Shown here: one piece after another, positions 1 through 9,076 of the stretch
Numbering within the stretch: the stretch's first letter is position 1
Layout: every line of letters begins with the position of its first letter
NCBI RefSeq assembly: GCF_012271765.1
Contig: NZ_VRKO01000010.1
Coordinates: 256,884-320,883, forward strand
Direction of reading: 5' to 3'
From: Erwinia rhapontici
GTDB taxonomy: Bacteria > Pseudomonadota > Gammaproteobacteria > Enterobacterales > Enterobacteriaceae
DNA length: 64,000 nucleotides
Notes under the pieces: model-generated
What the model saw: the letters and a program-made list of their open reading frames with translations, nothing else
Databases searched by the model: none
What the model was told of the DNA's origin: nothing
Position numbers and translations under genes: made by a program

Positions 1-728
1 TGGATATCGCGGCGTGGCAGCGCTTCGCCGTAAAGATAGAGCGTGAGGGGATAACCTGGAATGGCAATACTGCGCAGTGGCACCTTTGGCAGCGCGCTGC
101 GTTTCACCACGCGTTGTTCATCCCAGGTGGTCATCGCACTGTCTCCGGCGACGATTGCCATACCGCTAATCTGTTGCTCGCGTGAGGCCAGCAGTAAATA
201 AGGGGTGAGATTAATATTGAGGGTAGTGAAAACACCGCTGTTGGGCAGGGCAGGGTTTTTTAGCCACAGCACGATGGCGGGTGTATGGGGCATCATCGGC
301 GTACCGGAGATCAGTCGAATGTCGGTGGCGTTTCTGACATCGGTATAGGGAGAGATTTCGCGGATATCCATTTGCATCGGACCGGTAGCGGATGAGCAAA
401 AGGCACTGTGATCTTTGACCAGGAGAATAGCGCGAACATTGGCTGCAAAGGCTGAGCGTTGCGTAAGATCGTTGCGTATGGTTTCACAGGTCGCGTTGGT
501 GGCAACCTGAAGTGGTTGGAGTGTGGTCTGCAACTCGTCGAAGGCGTTAACAACGTAACGTTGCGTATAGCTCGCGAGGCGATCGTGCGCTGCGGATCGC
601 CGGCTCCAGGTGACGGTCAGCATAATGATAAGAAACAGTAGAAAAAAGAAAAAACCTATGGACGCACTGAGACAAACTATCTTGCGCGGCTGAGTCACCT
701 GCCGCCTGACGGTGGTAGATAGTGGCAT
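1..728 (-). CDS. pdeN: CSS-motif cyclic-di-GMP phosphodiesterase, N-terminal part (PdeN/Rtn-like), cut by window edge
   Basis: The reading frame is open from an ATG at 728 to the window edge, so about 242 N-terminal residues are visible and the stop lies outside. Residues about 16-41 form a hydrophobic membrane segment. A periplasmic region follows with Cys81 and the sequence FCSS, whose CSS triplet is at residues 111-113. This is the hallmark of the redox-sensing CSS domain found before EAL domains in one group of c-di-GMP phosphodiesterases. The EAL domain itself would lie outside the window. A GGGAGA ribosome site precedes the ATG by about 9 bases. In E. coli pdeN (rtn) is also the neighbour of mepS, which supports the name. 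Several CSS-EAL paralogues exist, so the symbol rests on synteny. Confidence 0.75.
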   Translation of the reverse strand, partial: MPLSTTVRRQVTQPRKIVCLSASIGFFFFLLFLIIMLTVTWSRRSAAHDRLASYTQRYVVNAFDELQTTLQPLQVATNATCETIRNDLTQRSAFAANVRAILLVKDHSAFCSSATGPMQMDIREISPYTDVRNATDIRLISGTPMMPHTPAIVLWLKNPALPNSGVFTTLNINLTPYLLLASREQQISGMAIVAGDSAMTTWDEQRVVKRSALPKVPLRSIAIPGYPLTLYLYGEALPRRDI

Positions 729-1038
729 TCGGTGATCTCTCCCGTTTTCGCCGATTTTATTATTATTGGTCGCGAACTGCTTCTGGTGTCAGCCAGTGAG
801 GATATAACGGAGGGGAAATTCTGTCTCTATCTTATTGATGGTAATCAATTCCTTTTCGGGCGGCCTGCCAGGTAAAACAACTGAAAAATTGTTCCAGGAC
901 GACGTAATCCTTTTTGCGGCAAAAAACAGGGTTCACTCCGCGAAATGACGAGCAGGAAGGACGGTATAAAAGGCAAAAAAAAACGCTGCCATGGCAGCGT
1001 TTTCATATCTCGTGTTCGCAGATTTCAAGGGAGTGAAA
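729..1038. other. Intergenic region between mepS and the pdeN-like gene
   Basis: These 310 bases hold the mepS terminator near 974-1003 and, presumably, the promoter of the minus-strand pdeN-like gene. I see no credible gene. The open frame that crosses 945-1415 on the plus strand is the antisense shadow of mepS. Confidence 0.6.
974..1003 (-). terminator. Rho-independent terminator of mepS
   Basis: On the minus strand a perfect stem AAACGCTGCC / GGCAGCGTTT with an AT centre is followed by a run of about nine T residues. It lies some 36 bases after the mepS stop codon. Confidence 0.85.
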
Positions 1039-1611
1039 TCAGCTTTGCGTTCGGCTCAATACCCTGCGGGCATCGCGGTAACGGTTTTTCCAGTAAGAAT
1101 CATTCAGGTTCGAAATCATCACACCGCTGCTGGTGGAGGCATGAACAAAGTTGTCATTACCGATATAAATACCGACATGACGACCCGTGGAGCCTGCACG
1201 GAACAGCACTAGATCACCTGCACGCAGTTTTGCGCGCTGAATACTTTTTCCGGAATCTTCCTGCTCATACGTTGAGCGCGGTAAATCCAGGCCAAACTGT
1301 TCACGGAATGTGGTCTGGACAAACGCAGAGCAATCAATGCCACGTTTGCTGGTGCCGCCAAGACGATAACGTACACCTTTCCAGTCCGCATACTGGTCCA
1401 TCAGGCGGGATTTGATATCCACATTCTGGACCATCTGTTCGAATTCATCCTGAGACGCTTGCAGTAAAAAACCGTTTTGATCTTTAACTGCATGAGTATC
1501 AGTTTGTACGTTGTGTCCGCTGTTCGAACTACATGCTGACAACAGTGTTGCTAATGCAACGGCGGGGAGCGCCCGCAAGATATATCTCAGAATAGGTTGA
1601 GACTTGACCAT
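1039..1611 (-). CDS. mepS: Murein DD-endopeptidase MepS (Spr), NlpC/P60 lipoprotein
   Basis: This 190-residue outer-membrane lipoprotein cleaves D-Ala-mDAP cross-links in peptidoglycan and so makes room for new strands. A signal peptide ends in the lipobox LSAC, with the lipidated Cys at residue 27. The NlpC/P60 domain carries Cys94 (in DCSAF), His145 and His157. In mature numbering these are C68, H119 and H131, the catalytic triad reported for E. coli Spr. The gene stands alone, with its own terminator downstream and a long non-coding leader region upstream that includes a perfect 17-bp palindrome. In E. coli the protein is controlled by NlpI-Prc proteolysis. Neither gene is in this window. 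Confidence 0.97.
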   Translation of the reverse strand: MVKSQPILRYILRALPAVALATLLSACSSNSGHNVQTDTHAVKDQNGFLLQASQDEFEQMVQNVDIKSRLMDQYADWKGVRYRLGGTSKRGIDCSAFVQTTFREQFGLDLPRSTYEQEDSGKSIQRAKLRAGDLVLFRAGSTGRHVGIYIGNDNFVHASTSSGVMISNLNDSYWKNRYRDARRVLSRTQS

Positions 1612-2118
1612 TATGTTTGTGATCCCTTGAAGTCCTTAACGACTAAGTCGTTAGCAAAATTGCGAAACGAAACGAGATTAATTAGTGCAGGAGGTTAAGA
1701 CAAATCGGAAAACCTTAAAATGTGTCATTGAGCACAAATTAAAATGTAACTTACCGAAATACTTTAGCCATTTAGCCTAATCGAAAACGAGATTACCCGA
1801 TAACAAGCCCCATAGCGAGGGCTTTTAAGCACTTTTTTAGAGGATTTTACGATGTAAAACCATTACGTAACGAATTGGTCATATTATCGCCAATTAGCAG
1901 CTTAACTGAATGTGCTTAAGCGCAATTTTGCTGCTAACAACTACGGGTCAAGTCAAAATCAGAACAATCTGGATGGACAAGCTTGAGATGTAGCGGTTTC
2001 GGCTGTTATCCGGGGCATAATAAATACGTCTTATAGCCCCTTTTTCGCCTGCAGATTATTTGCCTGAACGGCAATATAGTGGACGTAAAAAAGAGTCTTT
2101 ACATCCATGCGGCTGGGA
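1612..2118. other. Long intergenic region between lpxT and mepS
   Basis: This 507-base gap has no convincing open frame and is AT-rich compared with its neighbours. It should contain the mepS promoter and a leader. Visible structures are the palindrome at 1637-1653, a stem AAGCCC / GGGCTT at 1805-1824 followed by a T-rich stretch on the plus strand, and a GGGGC...GCCCC pairing around 2013-2041 downstream of lpxT. I cannot assign any of them to a known RNA. Confidence 0.5.
1637..1653. promoter_or_regulatory. Perfect 17-bp palindrome in the mepS leader
   Basis: TAACGACT-A-AGTCGTTA is a perfect inverted repeat centred about 34 bases before the mepS start codon. It could be a DNA operator or an RNA hairpin next to the ribosome binding site. 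There is no T run, so it is not a terminator. Confidence 0.5.
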
Positions 2119-2826
2119 TTATTGTGCGGGTTTATATTTGCCCGGCAAATTGCGATACAGCCAGTTCACCAGATAATCACTCGCCGGTGTCAGCAACCAC
2201 CAACTCATACCAACCAGTACGATTGACAGGGAACCCACGGCAATATCGGTAAACCAGTGTGCGCCAATCATCACGCGCGGCAGGGCAAAAATCAGCACAA
2301 TAATCACGGCCAGGCCAAATGCGCGGCGGGTGAAATAGCGCAGCATAAAGCAGGCAAAAATCATCAGCATCATGCCGTGGTCACCGGGGAAACTGTCTGC
2401 TGAGGAATCTTTTGTCGGGATCCCGGTGAGTTTGGTCACGTGATTAACGTCCGGGAAGAATTTCGTTGGGCTGGGATGCGAAACCGGAATTTGATGGCCG
2501 AGTTGGTTAAGGCCCACTGCCGTGATTAACATGGTGATGCCGATGGCAAACATGCGGCGGCGCCCTTCAGGTGTTTCACGACGCCAGAAATGCAGGTACA
2601 ACCCGCCCATCGCCAGCAGTGACACACCGTCAAAGGCGCGGAAGTTGGTAATAGCCACCAGCCATAACAGGATCGGATTGGTCGCCAGTCGCTGATTGAA
2701 CCCGTAAAAAATGGTTTTATCGAGGGTAAACCACAGGCCATGGTTGGCCGGAATATACCATGAGAAAAACAGCGCCAGGCCGAGAACGTTCAGCAGCAAA
2801 ATCAGTAAAAAACGTTTAATAGTCAT
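2119..2826 (-). CDS. lpxT: Kdo2-lipid A phosphotransferase LpxT (PAP2 superfamily)
   Basis: This 235-residue inner-membrane protein transfers the distal phosphate of undecaprenyl diphosphate to lipid A, forming the 1-diphosphate species and recycling the carrier lipid. Several hydrophobic segments alternate with the PAP2 phosphatase signatures FPGDH (residues 146-150) and R184-x5-H190-x3-D194 (RVMIGAHWFTD), which hold the active-site histidines facing the periplasm. Its place between yeiR and mepS is the same as in E. coli, where the gene was called yeiU. The ATG at 2826 is the first in frame. The gap to yeiR is 52 bases and both genes run on the minus strand, so co-transcription is possible. 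Confidence 0.93.
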   Translation of the reverse strand: MTIKRFLLILLLNVLGLALFFSWYIPANHGLWFTLDKTIFYGFNQRLATNPILLWLVAITNFRAFDGVSLLAMGGLYLHFWRRETPEGRRRMFAIGITMLITAVGLNQLGHQIPVSHPSPTKFFPDVNHVTKLTGIPTKDSSADSFPGDHGMMLMIFACFMLRYFTRRAFGLAVIIVLIFALPRVMIGAHWFTDIAVGSLSIVLVGMSWWLLTPASDYLVNWLYRNLPGKYKPAQ

Positions 2827-2878
2827 ATCCGTATAGGGGCTTTTTATAGAAAAGTCGCGGCGTATAATATATCTACAA

Positions 2879-3856
2879 CTATAAACGAAGATTCAACAAA
2901 GCATTTTGCAAAAGATTCCATTCTGCTATTTCCTCATGAATTAACTCGATACGGCTATCAGGCGGTGTCGTCTGACGGGTTTCAATATGAAAGTCCGCAC
3001 CCTGACGATTAATACTCACTAACCCTTCCGGAATGCGTAATACACCCTTAACACGCGAAACCGGTGCCAGTCTGGCCCATTCAAGCAGGCCGATGGTATC
3101 AAATACAGTTTCACTGTCGAAAATCCAACCCGCCGCAAAGTAACCCTGTCCCTGATTCACTGCCCGCCGCCAGCGCGCGTTGTCGTCCAGCTTCAGCGCG
3201 GCCAGCCCGGACTGCGACGGGCGATGATGATGATGATGGTGCGAGGGTGTTGGCAGCGCTTGCAGGTTGGCGCGCGGTTGATCGAGTAGTGCAGCATCGA
3301 TCTGGCCGTGAGAGGTGGCAACCAGCTGACGTGGCGTTGCTGTGAGCTGCTGCCACTGATCAAGCCTTTCCCGGTCGGCCTTTTCCCAGCGATCTTGCTT
3401 GTTGGCGATAATAATATCTGCGGCGGCAAGCTGGTCGCGGAAGTTTTCATTTTCTACCACGCGTTTATCGGCAAGCTGACGCGGGTCGAGCAGACACAGG
3501 GTGGCGCGCAGGTCGATCCAGGGCTGATAAACGGTGGCTGACAGCATATCAAGGATCTGCTTTGGATGACCAAGCCCGGTAGGTTCAATCAGCAGGCGGT
3601 CAGGCTTAGCCTGCTTCAGCAGCATATTTAGCCCTACCTGCATGGGCAGCCCGTTGACACAACACATGCAGCCACCGGGGATCTCTTTCAGTACCGCCCC
3701 CGTTTCTGCCAGCAGGGCACCGTCGATGCCAATTTCACCAAACTCATTCACCAGAACGGCCCACTGCTCACCTTCGGGTTTACTGGCCAGTAAATGGCGC
3801 AGAGTGGTGGTTTTTCCGCTGCCAAGAAAGCCGGTAATCAGATTGACTCGGGTCAT
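2879..3856 (-). CDS. yeiR: Zinc-binding GTPase YeiR (COG0523 family)
   Basis: This 325-residue protein belongs to the G3E/COG0523 metallochaperone GTPases. The P-loop GFLGSGKT is at residues 9-16, the metal-binding CxCC motif (C63, C65, C66) follows, and NKQD near residue 152 is the guanine-specificity motif. A run of six histidines at residues 206-211 divides the GTPase domain from the CobW C-terminal domain. Such runs bind zinc or related metals. E. coli YeiR binds zinc and hydrolyses GTP in a zinc-stimulated way. The client protein is not known for certain. The gene lies just upstream of lpxT on the same strand. Confidence 0.92.
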   Translation of the reverse strand: MTRVNLITGFLGSGKTTTLRHLLASKPEGEQWAVLVNEFGEIGIDGALLAETGAVLKEIPGGCMCCVNGLPMQVGLNMLLKQAKPDRLLIEPTGLGHPKQILDMLSATVYQPWIDLRATLCLLDPRQLADKRVVENENFRDQLAAADIIIANKQDRWEKADRERLDQWQQLTATPRQLVATSHGQIDAALLDQPRANLQALPTPSHHHHHHRPSQSGLAALKLDDNARWRRAVNQGQGYFAAGWIFDSETVFDTIGLLEWARLAPVSRVKGVLRIPEGLVSINRQGADFHIETRQTTPPDSRIELIHEEIAEWNLLQNALLNLRL

Positions 3857-3975
3857 ATTCGCTCCTCAGGAAAACTTTAATGATATTTATCGTTCTTGGC
3901 CCGTATTTGTTTTCATCACATCAATGTATGTAATTGGCTAAAGTCATCGAGAAGAAGATGAACAGTGAGGTTGAT

Positions 3976-4293
3976 ATGAACATTATTGCAACGACAGCCG
4001 TCGTTATGTTTTTCGCCTCATGGACGAGCAATGTAGTGGCAGACCAGCGTCAGTTACCAGGTAGTTCGGGAGTCATCCAGTTCAGCGGGAGGATTGTGGA
4101 GTCTGAATGCACCCATAAGATTCAGCAAAAACAGGTGCAAGTCTCATGCGAGCGTAATGGCCAGGCAAGATTCAGTCATATGTCGTTGAAAAGCACGGCC
4201 CCACAGTCTTTACCCTACAATCTCGGCACCAGCCAGATTCGCTGGCTCGACCAACAACACAAGACGGGCATTCTCTTGGTTGATTATCGGTGA
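3976..4293 (+). CDS. Small secreted fimbrial-subunit-like protein
   Basis: The predicted product has 105 residues, with a hydrophobic leader (about residues 1-22, possible cut after VVA) and a short mature part. The sequence GVIQFSGRIVESEC resembles the first strand of FimA-type pilins, where a Cys after G-x-I forms the domain disulfide. Here Cys45 and Cys58 could pair, although they are closer than in true pilins. The ATG at 3976 follows GAGG. An upstream ATG at 3958 would add six residues. There is no usher, chaperone or other fimbrial gene nearby, so it is an orphan. It occupies the place where E. coli has yeiQ, between yeiR and yeiP. Function unknown. Confidence 0.6.
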   Translation: MNIIATTAVVMFFASWTSNVVADQRQLPGSSGVIQFSGRIVESECTHKIQQKQVQVSCERNGQARFSHMSLKSTAPQSLPYNLGTSQIRWLDQQHKTGILLVDYR

Positions 4294-4357
4294 TATTGTT
4301 ATGTTATAACATATTATAAATGACGCCGTCACCTGACCGCGCCATTTTTCACGCTGA

Positions 4358-4930
4358 CTAGTCCGCGCGGCTCATATAACGACGCTCAGGGATATGAATG
4401 CGAATCTTATCACCATTGCTGAGGTACTCCGGCACCTGAACGACCAGACCTGTGGCCATTTTTGCGGGTTTTGTGCGGGCGCTGGCGGAAGCACCTTTAA
4501 TTCCCGGGGTGGTTTCGACAATTTCCATATCTACCGTCTGAGGCAGCTCCAGCGCCAAAATCATACCGTCCATCGTCAGTACCTGAATACCCGGAATACC
4601 GCCTTCCGGCAGGAACAGCAGTTCATCTTCGATCTGCTCCTGCTTGAAGTTATACGGCGTGTAATCCTCATCATCCATAAAGACGTATTCATCGCCATCA
4701 ATGTACGAGAAGGTCACCTGGCGACGGCTGAGTGAAATGGTGTCGATGATGTCGTCACCTTTGAAACGTTCTTCCACTTTCATCCCGGTGCGGATATCCG
4801 TGAAACGCATTTTGTACAGCGTGGACGCGCCGCGTGCGCTCGGGCTTTGTACGTCAATATCTTTAACTAACAGCAGTTTGCCGTTAAAGCTGACGGCCAT
4901 GCCTTTTTTGATTTCATTGGCTCTTGGCAT
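4358..4930 (-). CDS. yeiP: Elongation factor P-like protein YeiP
   Basis: This 190-residue paralogue of EF-P has the same three beta-barrel architecture (KOW-like domain followed by two OB folds). The N-terminus [13 protein letters not shown] and the C-terminal [15 protein letters not shown] agree with the family and with the usual length. EF-P itself rescues ribosomes stalled at polyproline. YeiP (EfpL) acts on an overlapping set of stall motifs and has an arginine at the domain I loop tip in place of the modified lysine. Here the loop reads SPSARGAS, consistent with that. The gene stands alone, opposite to yeiW. Confidence 0.95.
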   Translation of the reverse strand: MPRANEIKKGMAVSFNGKLLLVKDIDVQSPSARGASTLYKMRFTDIRTGMKVEERFKGDDIIDTISLSRRQVTFSYIDGDEYVFMDDEDYTPYNFKQEQIEDELLFLPEGGIPGIQVLTMDGMILALELPQTVDMEIVETTPGIKGASASARTKPAKMATGLVVQVPEYLSNGDKIRIHIPERRYMSRAD

Positions 4931-5145
4931 AAAACAGGTCTCGTATGAAAGATGAGGGGGAAATTTATCGCGACACGTTACTCGCGCCCGCGTCGCCAGG
5001 CAAGATGGCCCGGAGAAAAATATGCGCCTGAAGGAATACGCACGGGCCGGACAGGGGGGGCGATCGGACCGAACCGGTTACAGGACAAGAATAGTATTCG
5101 CGAGGGCGACCTGCTATTGTCGCGCTTTCGTATTGGAGGTCAGTG

Positions 5146-5400
5146 ATGGAATGTCGCGCCGCCTGTGGTGCCTGCTGTACAGCACCGTCAATTTCATCGC
5201 CTATCCCCGGTCATCCGCACGGAAAACCGGCGAATACACCCTGTATTCAGCTCGATGCTCAGATGCGCTGCAAAATCTTTGGTTCGCCACTGCGGCCTAA
5301 AGTGTGCTCAGGATTGCAGCCGCAGTTTGAGATGTGTGGCACAAGCCGCGAGCAATCGATGGTGTATTTGCTGGACCTGGAAGCACAGACCGCCCCCTGA
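5146..5400 (+). CDS. yeiW: YkgJ-family cysteine cluster protein YeiW
   Basis: This 84-residue cytoplasmic protein has eight cysteines (residues 3, 7, 10, 11, 33, 42, 54 and 64). The pattern CxxxCxxCC near the N-terminus and the spaced ones after it match the UPF0153/YkgJ zinc- or iron-cluster family. The ATG at 5146 is six bases from a strong GGAGGT. A GTG one codon earlier would leave only two bases and is less likely. Its stop is one base from the end of the convergent setB gene, so no terminator separates them. Function unknown. Position next to yeiP and setB is as in E. coli. Confidence 0.85.
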   Translation: MECRAACGACCTAPSISSPIPGHPHGKPANTPCIQLDAQMRCKIFGSPLRPKVCSGLQPQFEMCGTSREQSMVYLLDLEAQTAP

Positions 5401-5401
5401 A

Positions 5402-6616
5402 TCAGCCTGCGGGCTGTTCTGTGCTGATTTCCCCTGACTGAGGTTCCGGCACGCGCAGCAGGCAAAGCAGCGAGGCGGCCATCATGATCACGGCAAACCA
5501 GAATACCGCGTGGAAACTCCAGACCTCAGCCACCATCCCAGCCAGCGAGCCGCCAACAATCCAGCCCATACGGGTTGAATTGGTGAACAGCGTTGTCGCT
5601 GCACCGGCCTGGCCTGGCATCATGTCCTGGAAGTAAATCATCCCGATGGCTGCCACCACCCCAATAAACATCGCATTCAGCCCCTGCAAAAGCAGCATCG
5701 ACACTTCGCCATCAAACATCAGCGTTCCGCTGTAAAACAGCAATCCTGAAAACGCGGCGCCACGCATCAGGCGGCGCTTACCGCAGCGTTTGGCATAATA
5801 CCCCGCCAGCAGCATCACCGGGATCTCCAGCCCGGCAGCCAGACCCATCATCAGCCCGGCCAGTTTTTCCGGCAGATGCAGCTCATTCACCACATATAAC
5901 GGCATGGTAATGAGATACAGACCATTGCTCGACCACATCAGCGTGCAGGCAATAAACAACATCAGCGTGGCACGGCGATGACGGCGCGGAGCCTGAATGG
6001 GCTGACGCATCACCAGGGTGGTTTTGCGCATTGAGGGCAGCAGATAGCGCACAATCACCGCGCAAAGTACAAAGGCCACGGCGGCTGTCAGATACATGGT
6101 GCGAAAGCCGTAGCCCAGCGCCAGAGCAAAGGCCAGCGGCGGACCCACCATCCAGGCCAGAGAGATCTGCGCACGCATGACCGAACTGAACATCACGTTT
6201 TCACGCCCGGTTTTATCTGAATGCTCACGCGCCAGCGCAAACATCTGCGAGGTGGCGCTGGTGCCGAAACTGGAAAGCAAAACGCCTACGAACAGTAAAA
6301 TAAAGTAGTTGCGGTTCCAGGCAAACAGCAGCGACGCCATTGCGCCCAGCAAACAGCAATAGAGGATCAGTGTTTTACGATCGCCTTTGCGGTCTGAATA
6401 GCGCGCCAGAAGCTGGCTGACGACAATGCCAATCACGGCGCTGAGCGTGAAGAACAGGCCAACCATAAAGGGGCGAACATGAACTTCAGTGCTCAGGAAC
6501 AGGCTGAGGGTTGGCGTTTGCAGCGCACCGGCCAGCCCGGAAATAAATGCCACGATCAGAAATGCAAGGGATTTGCTGTCAGGCAAGGTACGGGCGGGCG
6601 CAGCAGGTAATGACAT
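5402..6616 (-). CDS. setB: Sugar efflux transporter SetB (MFS)
   Basis: This major facilitator protein of 404 residues has about twelve membrane helices and belongs to the SET (sugar efflux) family. The start MSLPAAPARTL at 6616 gives a length near that of E. coli SetB. The frame is open 38 codons further upstream, but that extension is not membrane-like. The MFS loop between helices 2 and 3 contains ARYSDRKGDRK. E. coli SetB exports lactose and glucose in assays and also affects chromosome segregation. Its natural substrate here is not shown by the sequence. It is divergent from fruB, and the shared 372-base region carries Cra operators that sit nearer fruB. Confidence 0.9.
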   Translation of the reverse strand: MSLPAAPARTLPDSKSLAFLIVAFISGLAGALQTPTLSLFLSTEVHVRPFMVGLFFTLSAVIGIVVSQLLARYSDRKGDRKTLILYCCLLGAMASLLFAWNRNYFILLFVGVLLSSFGTSATSQMFALAREHSDKTGRENVMFSSVMRAQISLAWMVGPPLAFALALGYGFRTMYLTAAVAFVLCAVIVRYLLPSMRKTTLVMRQPIQAPRRHRRATLMLFIACTLMWSSNGLYLITMPLYVVNELHLPEKLAGLMMGLAAGLEIPVMLLAGYYAKRCGKRRLMRGAAFSGLLFYSGTLMFDGEVSMLLLQGLNAMFIGVVAAIGMIYFQDMMPGQAGAATTLFTNSTRMGWIVGGSLAGMVAEVWSFHAVFWFAVIMMAASLLCLLRVPEPQSGEISTEQPAG

Positions 6617-6889
6617 GGGTTCGATAAGCCTGGTGAGGAAAAACGGCGAGATTTTACGCCCTAATATGAAAGTCGGGAAACCTTTTTCAATCGGGGGCGA
6701 AAGCGTTTTCATTTTAGGCACTTTTTGCACAATTCAGCGGTGAGAATGCTCGTCAGCATGCCTTCAGCTTTTCACTCTTTTGAGGTGCGTTTTTCTGAAA
6801 ATGATTGATGAAATGTGCGGAGCGTCAAAAATCTGCTACGCGATTCACAGTAAAACTTGCAACAGATCCGCTATCGGGACCAAACTCAT

Positions 6890-6901
6890 TGAAACGTTTC
6901 A
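6890..6901. promoter_or_regulatory. Cra (FruR) operator, distal copy, fruB promoter
   Basis: TGAAACGTTTCA is a perfect palindrome that matches the Cra consensus TGAAWCGWTTCA. Cra represses fruBKA until fructose 1-phosphate, the product of uptake, releases it. Two operators are also found before E. coli fruB. Confidence 0.9.
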
Positions 6902-6956
6902 GCGTTGTCTCCTCAGGTTGTTAGTGCAGAGATAGCGCTTTTTTTCTCAAATTAGC

Positions 6957-6968
6957 TGAAACGATTCA
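6957..6968. promoter_or_regulatory. Cra (FruR) operator, proximal copy, fruB promoter
   Basis: TGAAACGATTCA matches the Cra consensus exactly and ends 20 bases before the fruB start codon. With the copy at 6890-6901 the centre spacing is 67 bases, so both can be occupied on one promoter. Confidence 0.9.
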
Positions 6969-6988
6969 AATCAGCAGCGAGGAGAACC

Positions 6989-8122
6989 ATGTTCCAGTTA
7001 GAACTCAACGCCATTAAGCCTGGAGCCCAGGCAGGCGACAAACAAGATGCTATCCGTCAGGTCGCCGCCGCGCTGACCGCCGCCGGTAATGTCGGCGAAG
7101 GTTATGTCGACGGCATGCTGGCACGCGAGCAGCAGACCTCCACTTACCTCGGTAACGGTATTGCTATCCCGCATGGCACCACCGATACCCGCGATCTGGT
7201 GTTAAAAACCGGTGTGCAGGTGTTCCAGTTCCCGCAGGGCATTGCCTGGGGCGAAGATCAAACGGCCTACGTGGTGATTGGTATCGCCGCGAAGTCTGAC
7301 GAACACCTCGCGCTGCTGCGCCAGCTGACGCATGTGCTGAGTGATGACAGTGTGGCAGAACAGCTGCGCACCACCGACTCCGCAGAAACCCTGCGCAGTA
7401 TTTTGATGGGTGAAAAACTGGCGGCAGAATTCAAATTCGATACCTCGCTGATCACGATCGATGTGGCCGCCAGTGACCTGATGACCTTACAGGCACTGAA
7501 CGCCGGTCGTCTGCAACAGGCAGGCGCAGTGGATGCTTCCTTCGTGAGCTGCGTGATTGCCGGTAAGCCGCTGAATCTGGGGCAGGGTATCTGGCTTAGT
7601 GACAGCACCAACGGTAACCTGGCCAGTGCGGTTGCCATCAGCCGTGCTGCTGCCCCGTTCAGCGTTAACGGTGAAAGCGCGTCACTGTTGATCACCGTTT
7701 CCGTCACCGACGACCAGCCGCTGAATGTGCTGAACTACTTAAGCGATCTGCTGATTAAGCAGAAAGCGGATCGTCTGCTGAGTGCGGACGCAGCCGGAAT
7801 TCTCGCCTTGCTGACCAGCGACGTCTCCGAACAGGCTGACGTATTGACCGAAGAGTTCACCATTCGTAACGAACATGGCCTGCATGCGCGTCCGGGTACA
7901 GCACTGGTCAGTGTGATCAAACAGTTTAACTGTGATGTGACTGTCACAAACCTTGATGGTAGCGGTAAACCGGCTAACGGTCGCAGCCTGATGAAAGTCG
8001 TGGCGCTTGGCGTGAAAAAAGGCCATCGCCTGCGCTTCAGCGCCAGCGGTGAAGATGCCCGCGCAGCACTGGATGCCATTGGTGAAGCCATCGCTGCCGG
8101 TCTGGGCGAGGGTGCATCATGA
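6989..8122 (+). CDS. fruB: Fructose-specific PTS diphosphoryl transfer protein (EIIA-HPr)
   Basis: This 377-residue cytoplasmic protein accepts phosphate from enzyme I and passes it to FruA. The N-terminal EIIA-Fru domain has its phosphoacceptor His62 in AIPHGTT. A central linker module follows. The C-terminal HPr-like domain has its active His299 in GLHARPGT. The Met start follows GAGGAGAA and lies 20 bases after a Cra operator. The stop overlaps the fruK start by four bases (ATGA), so translation of the two is probably coupled. Confidence 0.97.
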   Translation: MFQLELNAIKPGAQAGDKQDAIRQVAAALTAAGNVGEGYVDGMLAREQQTSTYLGNGIAIPHGTTDTRDLVLKTGVQVFQFPQGIAWGEDQTAYVVIGIAAKSDEHLALLRQLTHVLSDDSVAEQLRTTDSAETLRSILMGEKLAAEFKFDTSLITIDVAASDLMTLQALNAGRLQQAGAVDASFVSCVIAGKPLNLGQGIWLSDSTNGNLASAVAISRAAAPFSVNGESASLLITVSVTDDQPLNVLNYLSDLLIKQKADRLLSADAAGILALLTSDVSEQADVLTEEFTIRNEHGLHARPGTALVSVIKQFNCDVTVTNLDGSGKPANGRSLMKVVALGVKKGHRLRFSASGEDARAALDAIGEAIAAGLGEGAS

Positions 8123-9060
8123 GCAGACGTGTCGCCACTATTACTCTGAACCCTGCCTACGATTTGGTGGGGTACGTTCCGGAAGTTGAGCGCGGCGAAG
8201 TCAACCTGGTGAAAACCACCGGGCTGCACGCAGCGGGTAAAGGTATCAACGTGGCCAAGGTTCTCAAAGACCTGGGCATTGATGTCACCGTGGGCGGCTT
8301 CCTGGGTAAAGATAATCAGGACGGCTTCCAGCACCTCTTCAGCGAGCTGGGGATTGCTAACCGCTTCCAGGTGGTTGAAGGCCGCACCCGTATCAACGTC
8401 AAACTGACCGAGAAAGATGGCGATGTCACTGACCTGAACTTCTCGGGTTTTGACGTAACGGCACAGGACTGGGAGCGCTTTACGGCGGATTCACTGACCT
8501 GGCTGGGGCAGTTCGACATGGTCTGCGTCAGCGGCAGCCTGCCAGCAGGCGTTGACCCGGATGCCTTCACCGAGTGGATGACGCAACTGCGTACCCACTG
8601 CCCATGCATTATTTTTGACAGCAGCCGTGAGGCGCTGGTTGCGGGCCTGAAAGCTGCACCGTGGCTGGTCAAACCCAACCGCCGTGAGCTCGAAATCTGG
8701 GCAGGCCGCAAATTACCGACATTACAAGATGTGATTGAAGCAGCACATGCGCTGCGTGAGCAGGGGATCGCTCACGTGGTTATCTCTCTCGGTGCCGAAG
8801 GGGCGCTGTGGGTGAATGCTTCAGGCGAATGGATTGCAAAACCACCTGCCTGTGAAGTTGTGAGCACCGTGGGTGCGGGCGATTCTATGGTTGGCGGGCT
8901 GATATATGGCCTGCTGATGCGTGAATCGAGCGAGCACACACTGCGTCTTGCAACGGCAGTGGCGGCTATGGCCGTCAGCCAGAGCAACGTGGGCGTTACC
9001 GATCGTACCCAGTTGGCCGCAATGATGGCGCGTGTCGACCTACAACCTTTCATTAACTAA
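8119..9060 (+). CDS. fruK: 1-phosphofructokinase
   Basis: This 313-residue PfkB-family kinase converts fructose 1-phosphate to fructose 1,6-bisphosphate with ATP. N-terminal substrate-binding residues (NPAYD, then GKGIN) and the C-terminal GAGDS motif with the catalytic base near residue 255 are present. It is the middle gene of fruBKA, overlapping fruB by four bases and leaving 16 bases before fruA. The enzyme removes the Cra inducer, so it sets the level of fru derepression. Confidence 0.97.
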   Translation: MSRRVATITLNPAYDLVGYVPEVERGEVNLVKTTGLHAAGKGINVAKVLKDLGIDVTVGGFLGKDNQDGFQHLFSELGIANRFQVVEGRTRINVKLTEKDGDVTDLNFSGFDVTAQDWERFTADSLTWLGQFDMVCVSGSLPAGVDPDAFTEWMTQLRTHCPCIIFDSSREALVAGLKAAPWLVKPNRRELEIWAGRKLPTLQDVIEAAHALREQGIAHVVISLGAEGALWVNASGEWIAKPPACEVVSTVGAGDSMVGGLIYGLLMRESSEHTLRLATAVAAMAVSQSNVGVTDRTQLAAMMARVDLQPFIN

Positions 9061-9076
9061 CAGCAGGAGACGCATA

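Larger units (their letters stand above)
6617..6988. other. Divergent control region between setB and fruB
   Basis: This 372-base gap contains two perfect Cra palindromes close to fruB. No gene is visible in it. The fruB ribosome site GAGGAGAA lies just before the ATG. Confidence 0.8.

Noticed and set aside
945-1415. Plus-strand frame of 156 codons across the mepS gene
   Set aside because: It overlaps the mepS terminator and is antisense to a certain gene. Composition is not protein-like.
3934-3975. Longer start for the fimbrial-like protein at 3934
   Set aside because: It would need a TTG start and would put charged residues before the signal peptide. ATG 3976 has a better ribosome site.
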